Shown one piece after another: positions 38,184 to 48,185 of a stretch of DNA of 64,000 nt. Position 1 is the stretch's first letter. Every line of letters begins with the position of its first letter. The notes beneath the pieces are model-generated. The model did not search any database. It saw only the letters and a list, made by a program, of their open reading frames with translations, and was not told the origin of the DNA. The DNA lies in contig NZ_FOTP01000003.1 in assembly GCF_900114605.1 (NCBI RefSeq), positions 558,001 to 622,000 of the forward strand, read 5' to 3'. A program made the position numbers and the translations under genes. The stretch is from Bradyrhizobium sp. NFR13. Its GTDB lineage: Bacteria > Pseudomonadota > Alphaproteobacteria > Rhizobiales > Xanthobacteraceae.

Positions 38184-39707
38184 TCAGGTCCTGACAGGAC
38201 TGATCTTCCACGTCAGCGCCATCAAGCCCGCGGTCATGGCGCCTGCGATCACTGAGGCGATTGGCAGCACCAGTGCCAGCGCCGCCGTCGCAGCCCAGCC
38301 GATCGACGAGAAGGCTTCGGCGAAGGTCGCGATACGCGATGACGTCTGACGTCGCCTGAAATGGCTGCGCCGTGCCTGCACTCTGAACCAGAGCTGGATG
38401 GCCGTCGCCGAGGCGGCCGCCACGGCAGCCGCCAATGCCGTCACTGCAGCCAGCGGCAGCGAGACGAGCGCCAGGCCTGCGATCATTGGCATGAACACGA
38501 CGGCGATAATCACGAGCACGACTTCGACCTTGGCCGTGATGATCGTGCTTGCTGGAAGCGGCGCGGTTGTGACCAGATCTGCAGCGTCCTCGCCGGAGAT
38601 CGTCAGCCACGCCAGGCCGCCGGCGAGCTGTCCCGCGGCCATCACGATCACCGGCGCCAGCACGATGAAGGCGCCGGCTCCCTCGCCGAAGCTGCGCCAC
38701 AGCATCAAGGCCGGCGGCAGCAGATACAGCAATTGCATCAGGGTTTGCGAGACCAGCCACGGATCGCGCCATAACAGGATAAACTCCTTGCGCCGCAAGG
38801 CCTTGCGTCGAGATCCCGCCCGGAATGGTCTTGCGATTTTCTTGCGACGAGCTCGCGTCGAAGGTGCGGTACTGGCCACGTAATTGCTGAATCGCGGCGA
38901 AAAAATTGCCATCGTCAGTCCGAGCAGGATCAACCCACCCGCAAGCAGCGGCACCAGCGCCTGTACATCACCAAGCATCGCACGCGCGGGCCACCACACG
39001 ATGCTGTTCGCTGCCGGCGCAAAGGCAGCTGCGGCATCGGAGGTGAGCACGGCGAAACGCGATAGCGTGCCATAAGACAGGATCGCCGCGACCTGCAATG
39101 CGATGACGAAACCTGCGCCGGTCACAGCTGAAATAATCTGCGCGACCAGCCGTGTCTTCGCAGGGCCGCAAAGTTGAAACAGTCCGACGGTGATGGCAAT
39201 GGCGCATGCCGATGCGGAAAGGCCCATTGCAATGACGACAGCATAGGCGGAGAACCAGCGCGCGCCGCCGCCGATCACCAGCACGTTGACAAAAGGCGTC
39301 GCCAGTAACATCGCCATCAGGGTCACCGTCAATGCGATGGCTGCGATGCGGACGGAGAACAGGTTGGTGAGCGGCGCAGGTGACGACATGATGAGATCGA
39401 GATCAGCGCGGGCGTAGAATACGCGGGTGACGGACTCGATCGCCTGCGACAAAACGAGTGCCCAGGCGAGAAAGATGCTTGCAGTGATGACAATGGCCGT
39501 CGATTGATCGAGTGGCGTCTGTACATCCGCGAAACGGCCGACCACCGCATAGGCCGGCAGATGCAGGAAGATCACGAAGACAATCAGCAGAAGTAAAACG
39601 CTACGCGAACGCCGGCGGCGGCCCGCCGTGAGCATGCCCAGCATTTCGCGCCATGCCAGCCGGAGTTCATGGCCGGCAAACCACATCACGCTGGCGGGTG
39701 GCGTCAT
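38184..39707 (-). CDS. ABC exporter membrane subunit (ABC-2-like)
   Basis: 507 residues with about ten to twelve hydrophobic segments, including SVLLLLIVFVIFLHLPAYAV near the N-terminus and GWAATAALALVLPIAS near the end. Charged stretch with RARRKKIARPFRAGSRRKAL in the middle. The ATG overlaps the stop of the ATPase gene (ATGA), so the pair forms one transporter. The substrate is unknown. Confidence 0.88.
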   Translation of the reverse strand: MTPPASVMWFAGHELRLAWREMLGMLTAGRRRRSRSVLLLLIVFVIFLHLPAYAVVGRFADVQTPLDQSTAIVITASIFLAWALVLSQAIESVTRVFYARADLDLIMSSPAPLTNLFSVRIAAIALTVTLMAMLLATPFVNVLVIGGGARWFSAYAVVIAMGLSASACAIAITVGLFQLCGPAKTRLVAQIISAVTGAGFVIALQVAAILSYGTLSRFAVLTSDAAAAFAPAANSIVWWPARAMLGDVQALVPLLAGGLILLGLTMAIFSPRFSNYVASTAPSTRARRKKIARPFRAGSRRKALRRKEFILLWRDPWLVSQTLMQLLYLLPPALMLWRSFGEGAGAFIVLAPVIVMAAGQLAGGLAWLTISGEDAADLVTTAPLPASTIITAKVEVVLVIIAVVFMPMIAGLALVSLPLAAVTALAAAVAAASATAIQLWFRVQARRSHFRRRQTSSRIATFAEAFSSIGWAATAALALVLPIASVIAGAMTAGLMALTWKISPVRT

Positions 39708-40456
39708 GCGGCAACCGGTGCGCTGTCCACCAGCGCCACGAACATGTCTTCGAGGCTGGTGTCACCCTGCCCGTTCTGCTGACGCAATTCGGCAAGCGTC
39801 CCTTCGGCGATCAGCCTGCCTGCGGCGATCACGCCGATCCGGTCGGCCATCCGCTCGGCGACTTCAAGAATATGCGTGGTCATGATCACGGTGCAGCCGG
39901 AGCGCACGCGATCCTGCAAAAGGCCCTTGACGTGACGCGCCGACACGGCATCGAGCCCGGTCAAAGGTTCGTCGAGAATGATCAGCCGAGGCTCATGCAC
40001 CAACGCACCAGCCAGCGCCACTTTCTGACGCATTCCCTTGGAGAAGCCTTCGCATCGCTCGTGCAGATGCGGCCCGAGGCCGAGCGATGTCAGCAGATCA
40101 TGCGACCGGCGTTCCGCTGCCTGAGCATCGCAGCCCCATAGACCGGCCACGAATTCGAGATATTCGAGCGGCGTCAGCTTGTCATAGATCATCGGCTCGT
40201 CGGATACCCAGGCCATGATCTGTTTTGTTGCCACCGGATCGGCCAGCGCATCGATGCCAAGCACCGATACCGAGCCTGCATCGGGACGCAGCAATCCCGC
40301 GACCATGCGCAACGTCGTCGTCTTGCCGGCTCCGTTCGCGCCCAGCAGGGCATAGAACTCGCCGGCACGCACCGTGAGATCGAGTCCATCGACGGCAGGC
40401 CGATCGAAACGTTTCATTAACCCTCGCAATTCGAGGGCAGCGTGTGTTGCGGTCAT
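39704..40456 (-). CDS. ABC exporter ATP-binding protein
   Basis: 250 residues from ATG 40456; codons further upstream in frame do not look coding. Walker A LLGANGAGKTTTLRM, signature FSKGMRQKVALAGAL, Walker B LIILDEPLTGLDAVS, and the H-loop in VIMTTHILEVAE. An ABC-2-type export ATPase that would energise the permease encoded immediately downstream. It is divergent from the Crp/Fnr gene. Confidence 0.94.
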   Translation of the reverse strand: MTATHAALELRGLMKRFDRPAVDGLDLTVRAGEFYALLGANGAGKTTTLRMVAGLLRPDAGSVSVLGIDALADPVATKQIMAWVSDEPMIYDKLTPLEYLEFVAGLWGCDAQAAERRSHDLLTSLGLGPHLHERCEGFSKGMRQKVALAGALVHEPRLIILDEPLTGLDAVSARHVKGLLQDRVRSGCTVIMTTHILEVAERMADRIGVIAAGRLIAEGTLAELRQQNGQGDTSLEDMFVALVDSAPVAA

Positions 40457-40576
40457 GACAGACGATCTACGCGTTAAGTTGCGTAGCAACATGGATGGAA
40501 GTTGTTTCAGGGCAGTGAATCCGATGATGTAACTACGCCACCTCACGCGCCCGATGGTATCTATATGCGCATCGAG

Positions 40577-40594
40577 ATTGATGGCCCTATCAAT
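40577..40594. promoter_or_regulatory. Candidate operator in the ABC / Crp-Fnr divergent region
   Basis: ATTGAT (40577-40582), six bases, ATCAAT (40589-40594). The half-sites resemble FNR/FixK half-sites, but the spacing is two bases longer than the usual TTGAT-N4-ATCAA. It could be an autoregulatory site for the Crp/Fnr protein encoded 126 bases downstream. Confidence 0.35.
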
Positions 40595-40719
40595 CCCCCG
40601 CCACACATGTGCGTTTGTGATCTTGTACACCGGCAATTTAACTAGACCGGAGGGGAACAATACAACCCTGAATAGATTTACGCTAATCTGCCGAAGATCG
40701 ATGTCCGGAGAGACTCGTG

Positions 40720-41415
40720 ATGACACGGCTAGCTGCCTTGAAGGTTCCTGCTGTAGCCGAGTTCGATGCACCGTATTTTCTGACCTCTCCCGGCATCGGA
40801 AAGGTTACGACCGACTACAAGAAGAACCAGAACATCTTCTGTCAGGGTGAGGTGGCAGATTCTGTTGGCTACATCCTGAATGGACGTATCAAGCTGACGG
40901 TCCTGTCTGAACAAGGCAAGGAAGCCGTTGTTGGCCTGCTCGAACCCGGACAGTTCCTCGGTGAGGGTTGCCTGAATGGTCATCCGCTGCGCACCGTCAC
41001 AACGACCGCGATGGAAGACTGCACGATCGTCACCATCAGCAGATCAGTGATGACCGCCCATCTGCGCGATGAGCCAGCCTTTGCAGAGTTCTTCGTCGCG
41101 TATCTTCTGTCGCGCAACAATCGGATCGAAGAAGATCTGATCGATCAGTTGTTCAATTCAAGCGAGAAGCGCCTCGCGCGCCTGTTGCTCATCCTCGCTC
41201 ACTATGGCGAGGAAGGCGCCAGCCATCCCATCGATATCGACATCAGTCAGGAAACGCTGGCGGAGATGATCGGCACCACGCGGTCGCGCGTCAGCTTTTT
41301 CATGAACAAGTTTCGCAAGCTCGGCTTCGTCAGCTATGACGGACATATTCAGGTCCACAGCTCGCTGCTCGACGCGGTGTTGAACGAGAAGCCGCATTTA
41401 CAACGTAGCGTGTAA
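40720..41415 (+). CDS. Crp/Fnr-family transcriptional regulator
   Basis: 231 residues from ATG 40720 (a GTG one codon earlier is equivalent). N-terminal cyclic-nucleotide-binding-like beta barrel (GYILNGRIKLTVLSEQGKEA, then GLLEPGQFLGEG) and C-terminal winged helix (ISQETLAEMIGTTRSRVSFF). The FNR-type N-terminal cysteine cluster is absent, so direct oxygen sensing by an iron-sulfur cluster is unlikely. It lies 65 bases upstream of a receiver-domain gene, possibly co-transcribed. Confidence 0.93.
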   Translation: MTRLAALKVPAVAEFDAPYFLTSPGIGKVTTDYKKNQNIFCQGEVADSVGYILNGRIKLTVLSEQGKEAVVGLLEPGQFLGEGCLNGHPLRTVTTTAMEDCTIVTISRSVMTAHLRDEPAFAEFFVAYLLSRNNRIEEDLIDQLFNSSEKRLARLLLILAHYGEEGASHPIDIDISQETLAEMIGTTRSRVSFFMNKFRKLGFVSYDGHIQVHSSLLDAVLNEKPHLQRSV

Positions 41416-41480
41416 CGGTGCGTGCGTAACCAGATAACCATGCTCCGCGCTCGCGCGGCGGCATCCGGGGGGACCGGCAG

Positions 41481-41879
41481 ATGGCAAGCATCCTGATTGT
41501 CGACGATGACAAGGTTGTTCAGATCTTCACCAAATTGATGCTTGAACGCGAAGGCCACAGCGTCACCTGTGCGAGTGACGGCCCGCGTGCGCGCCACATC
41601 TTCCGCAACGCGGATTTTGATCTGCTCATCATCGATATCTTCATGATGGACGCTCTTGAGACAATAAAGCTGGCGCATCAGTATCGTCCGGAGATCCCGA
41701 TCATTGTCATGTCAGGTCGCGCGGCTTCACCGACGGGCGTGCCTGCGCCCGATTTTCTCGCGATGTCCACCAGGCTCGGCGCGGTCTGCCGCCTCCGAAA
41801 GCCGCTCAAATCAGCGGTTCTTCTCGCACATGTGGACCAGTGCCTTGCGTCGGGGAATGGCTCGTTCCGACTCCACTAG
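41481..41879 (+). CDS. Single-domain response regulator with a shortened active-site loop
   Basis: 132 residues, receiver domain only. Acidic cluster VDDD near the N-terminus, phospho-acceptor D52 in IIDIFM, the serine in VMSG, and the lysine in LRKPLK. After D52 the usual DIFMPxMDG loop reads DIFMMDALE: two residues including the conserved proline are missing and the glycine is alanine. It follows the Crp/Fnr gene and precedes a chemoreceptor. It could pass phosphate between proteins or act as a sink; the loop change may affect this. Confidence 0.9.
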   Translation: MASILIVDDDKVVQIFTKLMLEREGHSVTCASDGPRARHIFRNADFDLLIIDIFMMDALETIKLAHQYRPEIPIIVMSGRAASPTGVPAPDFLAMSTRLGAVCRLRKPLKSAVLLAHVDQCLASGNGSFRLH

Positions 41880-42073
41880 TATCGTTGCACATTCGATCAC
41901 GACCGATCGGGCCATCACCCAAAACCAAATCTGCTGCGGCATAATGGGATCGCAATACCCTGATACCTGCATATCAGAGGTAGTTAAGGGCTCCTTCACT
42001 CGACCTCCCTATTTTTACGAGGAATTTTTAGTGCCGCAGCAAGATTGCCTGCCGCGGCCCAAGGGGTCTATCG

Positions 42074-44035
42074 ATGCAAGCACTCAATTCTATTTCAGCA
42101 CGTATGATTGTCGCCATCACGCTCGTCGCAGCCGGATCGTGCGGCGCGCTTGCAGCATTCAGCATGTGGCAACAGCAAGCGATCATCGACACTGCCCTTA
42201 GTCGCGAGGCGCATGACGACTACGCCAACCTGACAGCTGCGCTGAATGCCGAAACGCGCACGCTGCTCGCGGTTGCAGAGTCGATCGCGTCGTCACAACC
42301 TATCAAGGACTCTATCAAGGCGAACGATCGTGGCAGTGCACTCGCGAATCTGAAGGAGGCCCATCAGCGTATCAAGCCGCGCGGCCTCGAACTGATCACG
42401 ATTCAAACACCGCCTGCCATCAGCTTCGCCCGCATCCACAATCCCGGCACCTTCGGAGACAACGTCTCCGAGCGCCGCAAGATGGTGGTGCAGGCGATGA
42501 CCGGCAAGAAGTCGGTCGGCGGCATCGAGCCCGGCCGTGACGCGCTCAACGTCTTTGGCGTGGCACCGGCGATGGATGGTGACACCATTCTCGGCACCAT
42601 CGATGTCGGCGCTCCGTTCGGCAAGACTTTCGTCGACACCATGAAGTCGCGCTTCGGTGTCGATGTCGGCATCCACCAGATCGACGGTCAGGCTGGCAAG
42701 ACACTGGCGTCCACCTTGAAGTCCGCCCCTCCGGGTGTCGAGACGCTGCGTCGCGCGCTCGCCGGTGAAGTCGTGACCCAATATGGCGAACTCGATAACA
42801 AGCCGGTCGCCACGACCTTCGGCGCGATCAAGAGTTTTTCGGGCGATAATATCGCCGTCTTCGAGATCACCCGCGATACCAGCGGATATCACAGCCTGAT
42901 GCGGTCCTCGCTGAATTGGCTGGCCGTCATTTCTGCCTGCGTGCTGCTGCTCGCCGGCGCCATCGCCACCTTCATGGGCCGCTCGATGGCGAAGCCGATC
43001 CGCGCACTCGAAACTGCGATGCGCACCATCGCGGGCGGCAACCACACGATTGCGGTGCCGGGTGCAGGCCGCAAGGACGAGATCGGCTCCATGGCCGGCG
43101 CCGTCGAAATCTTCAAGACCGGGCTGATCGAAACCGAACAGTTGCGCGCCGCCCAGGAAGAGCAGCGCGAGCGCGCCCAGCTTGATCGCCGCGACACCAT
43201 GAACGCCCTCGCCGCGCGCTTCGAAAGCGGCGTCGGCACCGTCGTCAACGCGGTCGGTTCCGCTGCCGGCGAGCTACGCAACACCGCGCAATCGATGGCG
43301 GCCACCGCCGAGGAATCGACACGGCAGACCGCCGCCGTCGCGGCAGCCTCCGAAGAAGCTACGCAGAGCGCACAGGCGGTCGCCGCCGCCATCGAGGAGC
43401 TCAATGCCTCGATCAGCGAGATCGCGCAGCAGGTCAACGAATCCGCGCGCGTTGCCGGCGATGCGGTGTCGCAGGCCAACGTCACCAATGGCGAAGTGCA
43501 GAGCCTTGCAGAGGCCGCGCAGAAGATTGGCGACGTGGTCAAGCTGATCAGCGAGATCGCTGCGCAGACCAACCTGCTGGCGCTCAATGCCACGATCGAA
43601 GCAGCCCGCGCGGGTGAAGCCGGCCGCGGCTTCGCGGTCGTCGCTTCTGAAGTGAAGGCGCTGGCCACACAGACGTCGAAGGCGACGGATGAAATCTCCG
43701 CACAGGTCGGGGCAATCCAGAGCGCCACAAAACTTTCAGTGGATTCGATCCAGAGCATTACGTCGACCATCGGCCGCGTCAGCGAGATCGCAAGCACCAT
43801 CGCCGCCGCCGTCGAGGAACAGGGCGCAGCCACGCTCGAAATCGCCCGCAATGTCGCCGAAGCCGCCCGCGGTACCGGCGAGGTCTCGCAGAACATCGCC
43901 GGCGTCAACGACGCCGCCCGCGAGACCGGCCTCGCCGCATCGCGCGTGGTGGAGTCGGCCGCGGACCTGTCACGCAACGGCGAAGACCTGCGTACGCAGG
44001 TCGATGTGTTCCTCCGCGAAGTGCGGGCGGCTTAA
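42074..44035 (+). CDS. Methyl-accepting chemotaxis protein with periplasmic Cache domain
   Basis: 653 residues. TM1 at about 10-30, a periplasmic double-Cache-type sensor (dCache_3-like, with [17 protein letters not shown]), and TM2 at about 280-302. Then come a HAMP domain ([20 protein letters not shown]) and a cytoplasmic signalling domain whose hairpin tip contains [20 protein letters not shown]. No C-terminal CheR-binding pentapeptide. It steers flagellar motility or a related pathway in response to a small periplasmic ligand; no che genes are in the window. Confidence 0.95.
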   Translation: MQALNSISARMIVAITLVAAGSCGALAAFSMWQQQAIIDTALSREAHDDYANLTAALNAETRTLLAVAESIASSQPIKDSIKANDRGSALANLKEAHQRIKPRGLELITIQTPPAISFARIHNPGTFGDNVSERRKMVVQAMTGKKSVGGIEPGRDALNVFGVAPAMDGDTILGTIDVGAPFGKTFVDTMKSRFGVDVGIHQIDGQAGKTLASTLKSAPPGVETLRRALAGEVVTQYGELDNKPVATTFGAIKSFSGDNIAVFEITRDTSGYHSLMRSSLNWLAVISACVLLLAGAIATFMGRSMAKPIRALETAMRTIAGGNHTIAVPGAGRKDEIGSMAGAVEIFKTGLIETEQLRAAQEEQRERAQLDRRDTMNALAARFESGVGTVVNAVGSAAGELRNTAQSMAATAEESTRQTAAVAAASEEATQSAQAVAAAIEELNASISEIAQQVNESARVAGDAVSQANVTNGEVQSLAEAAQKIGDVVKLISEIAAQTNLLALNATIEAARAGEAGRGFAVVASEVKALATQTSKATDEISAQVGAIQSATKLSVDSIQSITSTIGRVSEIASTIAAAVEEQGAATLEIARNVAEAARGTGEVSQNIAGVNDAARETGLAASRVVESAADLSRNGEDLRTQVDVFLREVRAA

Positions 44036-44122
44036 TTCTCTCAGCGGCGCTTCGCGCGCCGCTCTTCCATTGCGAACAAAGCGGGAATCAGCGAGCGTGA
44101 TTCGTCACCTCGGATACATCCC

Positions 44123-46207
44123 GTGCTCGCCCAAGCCTCCTATCTCGACGCCCTTAATCCAGAACAGCGCCGTGCCGTCGAGCATGGTGTGTTCCCGCGC
44201 GGGAACAGCAGCGCTTCTTCTGCACCGCCATTGCTGGTCATCGCCGGCGCCGGTTCCGGCAAGACCAACACCCTCGCACACCGCGTCGCGCATCTGATCG
44301 TCAACGGCGCCGATCCGCGCCGCATTCTGCTGATGACCTTCTCGCGGCGCGCCGCTAGCGAGATGAGCCGCCGCGTCGAGCGCATTGCGCGCAAGGTGAT
44401 GGGCGACAATGCCGGCGTCATGACCGACGCGCTGGCCTGGGCCGGTACTTTTCACGGCATCGGCGCGCGCCTGCTGCGCGACTATGCCGAGCAGATCGGG
44501 ATCGATCCCGCTTTCACCATTCACGACCGGGAGGATTCCGCCGACCTGATGAATCTGGTTCGGCACGAACTCGGCTTCTCCAAAACCGAGACCCGGTTTC
44601 CGACCAAAGGCACCTGCCTGGCGATCTATTCGCGCTGCGTGAATTCCGAGACCGAACTCGATCAGGTGCTCGGCGCATCCTATCCGTGGTGCGCGGCATG
44701 GTCGACCGAACTGCGCGAATTATTCGCCGGCTATGTGGAGGCCAAGCAGAAGCAGAACGTGCTCGATTACGACGACCTGCTCTTGTACTGGGCGCAGATG
44801 GCGAGCGAGCCACTGCTGGCCGACGATATTGGCGGCCGTTTCGATCACGTGTTGGTCGACGAATATCAGGACACAAATCGCCTGCAGTCGGCAATCCTGC
44901 TGGCGCTGAAGCCGCATGGTCACGGGCTCACCGTCGTCGGCGACGACGCACAGTCGATCTATTCCTTTCGTGCCGCGACCGTGCGCAACATTCTCGATTT
45001 TCCCGGACAGTTCAGCCCACCTGCACAGATCATCACACTCGATCGCAACTATCGCTCGACGCAGCCGATCCTGGCAGCCGCCAATGGCGTGATCGATCTC
45101 GCGCGCGAACGCTTTACTAAGAATCTCTGGACTGACCGCGAGTCCTCCGCCAAGCCACAGCTCGTCACCATCAGGGACGAGACCACTCAGGCCCGCGCGA
45201 TTGTCGCGCGCGTGCTGGACAACCGCGAAGGCGGTATGAAGCTGAAGGAACAGGCCGTTCTATTCCGGACGTCGTCGCATAGCGGCTCGCTCGAAATCGA
45301 ACTGACGCGACGAAACATCCCGTTCGTGAAATTCGGCGGTTTGAAATTTCTCGACGCCGCACATGTGAAGGACATGCTGGCGCTGCTGCGTTTCGTGGAG
45401 AACCCGCGCGACCGCGTCGCCGGTTTCCGGCTGATGCAATTGCTGCCCGGTGTGGGGCCGGCTTCCGCACAGCGCGCGCTGGATCACATGATCGCAGCGC
45501 CGGATCCGATCGACGCGCTTGTTCATGCGCCGACCCCGCCGCGCGCGGCGACCGACTGGCGCGGCTTTGTCGAGGTTATTAGCGAGATCAAAGCAGGTCG
45601 CGCCGGCTGGCCTGTCGAGCTGGAACTGGCGCGGCGCTGGTATGAGCCTCACCTCGATCGCATTCACGAAGATTCCCTGACGCGCCGCGCCGATCTGATT
45701 CAGCTCGAAGCGATCGCATCGGGCTATTCGTCGCGGGAACGCTTTCTCACCGAACTCACGCTGGATCCGCCGGACGCCACCAGCGATCAGTCGGGCGTGC
45801 CGCTGCTCGACGAGGACTACCTGATCCTCTCGACCATTCACTCCGCCAAGGGGCAGGAATGGAAATCGGTCTATGTGCTCAATGTCGTCGATGGCTGCAT
45901 GCCTTCGGATCTGGGCGCCGGGACATCCGCGGAGATCGAGGAAGAGCGCCGGTTGCTCTATGTCGCGATGACACGCGCCAAGGACGATCTGCATCTGATG
46001 GTGCCGCAGCGTTTCTTCACCCACGGCCAACATGCGCAAGGTGACCGCCATGTCTATGCGTCGCGCACGCGCTTCATTCCCGAAGCACTACTCCACCTGT
46101 TCGAGCGCACGACCTGGCCACAGGTGGTAGCGGCCGATCCGACACGTGCAGCGGCGCAGGGTGTGCGCATCGACATCAATTCGCGCATGCGCGCGATCTG
46201 GCGCTAG
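44123..46207 (+). CDS. UvrD/Rep/PcrA-type ATP-dependent DNA helicase
   Basis: 694 residues from GTG 44123. Superfamily 1A motifs: Q-motif LNPEQRRAVEHG, Walker A GAGSGKTNTLAHR, Walker B DEYQDTNRLQ, motif III VGDDAQSIYSFR, motif V STIHSAKGQEWKSVYV, motif VI YVAMTRAKDDLHL. It is a 3'-5' helicase for repair or replication restart, a paralog of the main UvrD by length. Its TAG stop shares CTAG with the stop of the convergent LysR gene. Confidence 0.95.
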   Translation: MLAQASYLDALNPEQRRAVEHGVFPRGNSSASSAPPLLVIAGAGSGKTNTLAHRVAHLIVNGADPRRILLMTFSRRAASEMSRRVERIARKVMGDNAGVMTDALAWAGTFHGIGARLLRDYAEQIGIDPAFTIHDREDSADLMNLVRHELGFSKTETRFPTKGTCLAIYSRCVNSETELDQVLGASYPWCAAWSTELRELFAGYVEAKQKQNVLDYDDLLLYWAQMASEPLLADDIGGRFDHVLVDEYQDTNRLQSAILLALKPHGHGLTVVGDDAQSIYSFRAATVRNILDFPGQFSPPAQIITLDRNYRSTQPILAAANGVIDLARERFTKNLWTDRESSAKPQLVTIRDETTQARAIVARVLDNREGGMKLKEQAVLFRTSSHSGSLEIELTRRNIPFVKFGGLKFLDAAHVKDMLALLRFVENPRDRVAGFRLMQLLPGVGPASAQRALDHMIAAPDPIDALVHAPTPPRAATDWRGFVEVISEIKAGRAGWPVELELARRWYEPHLDRIHEDSLTRRADLIQLEAIASGYSSRERFLTELTLDPPDATSDQSGVPLLDEDYLILSTIHSAKGQEWKSVYVLNVVDGCMPSDLGAGTSAEIEEERRLLYVAMTRAKDDLHLMVPQRFFTHGQHAQGDRHVYASRTRFIPEALLHLFERTTWPQVVAADPTRAAAQGVRIDINSRMRAIWR

Positions 46208-47115
46208 AGCTTCTTGTCCCACTCCGGCACGCCGGCAAACCGCGCCACTAGGAAATCGATGAACAGCCGCACCTTCACGGCGAGGTGCCGCGTCGGCGGA
46301 TAGATCGCATAGAGCGTCAGTGGCGGCGCCTTGTAGGTGGTGAGCACACTGCGGAGCGCGCCTATGCGCAATGCATCGCCAGCGATAAAGGTCGGCAGCA
46401 GCGCGACGCCCCTGCTCTTGATCGCGGCATCGCGCAGCACTTCGGCATTGTTGACGCACAGGGTCCAGCTCGGCTGGATCCAGTGATCCTCGCCGTCCTT
46501 GCCCGTCAACTTCCACTGATTGCCCGTAAGCAGGAAGCCGTAAGTCAGCAGCGCGTGGCTGCGCAGGTCCTCAGGCAATTTCGGCGTCCCATGCTGCTTG
46601 AAGTAATCAGGCGATCCGCAGACAACGCGATCGATGGCGACGATTTTTCGCGCGATGAGGCTTGAAGACTCCAGATCCGCGATGCGCAGTGTGACGTCGA
46701 AGCCACCCTGCATCGGGTCGACCTGATCGTCCGACAATACGAGCTGAATTTGCAGCTCCGGGCACTCCGCCATGAAATCGGCAATGGCAGGCCCGAGTTG
46801 CAGCGTGCCGAATGACATCGGCGCATTGACGCGCAGCAATCCGCGCGGCGTCGACTGTGCCTGCGCCACCGCCTGATCGGCGGCATCGAGATCGGCCAAA
46901 ATGCTCAGCGCCCGTTCGAAATAGGCCTGGCCGCTCTCGGTCGCGCTGGCATGGCGCGTGGTCCGGTTGAGAAGCTGGACGCCGAGGTCCTGTTCGAGTT
47001 CGCCGACATATTTGGAGATCGCCGAACGCGACAGCCGCAGCTGCCGCCCGGCCTCGGAGAAACTGCCGAGTTCGACGACTTTGACGAAGGCACGCAGGCT
47101 GCTGAGCTTGTCCAT
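46204..47115 (-). CDS. LysR-family transcriptional regulator
   Basis: 303 residues. Winged HTH (LRAFVKVVELGSFSEAGRQL, SRSAISKYVGELEQDLG) and effector domain. It is divergent from the dioxygenase/esterase pair at 47244-48829, separated by 128 bases, and probably controls it, perhaps in response to quinones or phenols. An imperfectly placed pair CCCGATT (47124-47130) / AATCGGG (47178-47184) lies in that gap. Confidence 0.93.
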   Translation of the reverse strand: MDKLSSLRAFVKVVELGSFSEAGRQLRLSRSAISKYVGELEQDLGVQLLNRTTRHASATESGQAYFERALSILADLDAADQAVAQAQSTPRGLLRVNAPMSFGTLQLGPAIADFMAECPELQIQLVLSDDQVDPMQGGFDVTLRIADLESSSLIARKIVAIDRVVCGSPDYFKQHGTPKLPEDLRSHALLTYGFLLTGNQWKLTGKDGEDHWIQPSWTLCVNNAEVLRDAAIKSRGVALLPTFIAGDALRIGALRSVLTTYKAPPLTLYAIYPPTRHLAVKVRLFIDFLVARFAGVPEWDKKL

Positions 47116-47243
47116 GAAGCATTCCCGATTGTATCCAAACCATAGACAGTCATGTCATAAATGGCCAGATTGTCTTTAATCGGGGATCGACCAATTATCC
47201 CGGCAACGGAAGACGAAACGCCTTCCCAACCAGGAGACAGACC

Positions 47244-48185
47244 ATGTCAGGCATCCACCATGTGACCGCAATCGCCGGTAACGCCTTGCGGAATTTCGAC
47301 TTTTATACCCGCGCGCTGGGCATGCGCTTCGTCAAGAAGACCGTCAATTTCGACGATCCGGGCACCTACCACTTCTATTATGGCGATGAGACCGGCAAGC
47401 CGGGCACGATCCTGACCTTCTTCCCGTGGGAACATGCGGCCCCCGGCCGCGGCGGTGTCGGCCAGACCCAGCAGACCTCGTTCCGGGTCCCTGCCCGCTC
47501 GCTCGGCTACTGGACGCATCGCTTCATCGAGAAGGGTATCGCCCATGAGGCGCTCGAAAAACGCTTCGGCGAAGCCGTGCTGCCCTTCACCGATCCGGAC
47601 GGCATGAGCCTCGCACTGGTCGGTGTTGCCGGCGCGGAAAACGAGCCCGGCTGGAGCAATGGCGATGTGCCGGCGGAGCATGTGATCCGCGGCTTTCATG
47701 GCGTGACGCTGCTGCTGGAGAAGGCCGAGAAGACCAGCGCGATCCTCACTGACGTGTTCGGCTTCAAGGAGACCGCCCGCGAAGGATCGATCATCCGGCT
47801 AAAGGCCGATAGCGTCGAGGGCGGCATTGTCGACATCTACGAAGCCGGTGGTTTCCTGCCGGGACGTCAGGGCCGCGGCTCGGTACATCACGTCGCCTTC
47901 CGCGCTGTCGATGACGCCGATCAGCAGGTGATGGCCAACAAGCTGGTGAAGAACCATGGCCAACAGCCAACAGACCAGAAGGACCGCAACTACTTCCGGT
48001 CGGTCTACTTCCGCGAACCCGGCGGCGTGCTGTTCGAGATCGCCACCGACATCCCCGGCTTTGCCGTGGATGAGCCCGTCGAATCCCTCGGCGAGCATCT
48101 GAAACTGCCCGCGTTCCTGGAGAAGCATCGCGGCGAGATCGAGCGCGTGTTGCCATCGCTCGATACGGAGAAGGTAGCGTCATGA
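47244..48185 (+). CDS. VOC-family ring-cleaving dioxygenase (MhqO-like)
   Basis: 313 residues, two vicinal-oxygen-chelate modules. Start region GIHHVTAIAGNALRNFDFY with a first metal histidine; RGSVHHVAFRAVDDAD with the second; LFEIATDIPGF with the glutamate ligand. MhqO-type proteins cleave hydroquinone-like compounds and protect against quinone stress. AGGAGA lies upstream of the ATG. Its stop overlaps the next start (ATGA), coupling it to an esterase as in the mhq operon of Firmicutes. Confidence 0.93.
   Translation: MSGIHHVTAIAGNALRNFDFYTRALGMRFVKKTVNFDDPGTYHFYYGDETGKPGTILTFFPWEHAAPGRGGVGQTQQTSFRVPARSLGYWTHRFIEKGIAHEALEKRFGEAVLPFTDPDGMSLALVGVAGAENEPGWSNGDVPAEHVIRGFHGVTLLLEKAEKTSAILTDVFGFKETAREGSIIRLKADSVEGGIVDIYEAGGFLPGRQGRGSVHHVAFRAVDDADQQVMANKLVKNHGQQPTDQKDRNYFRSVYFREPGGVLFEIATDIPGFAVDEPVESLGEHLKLPAFLEKHRGEIERVLPSLDTEKVAS

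Noticed and set aside
47124-47184. CCCGATT and AATCGGG as an operator between the LysR and dioxygenase genes
   Set aside because: The arms are 47 bases apart, too far for a standard LysR site, and short enough to be chance; mentioned only as context.
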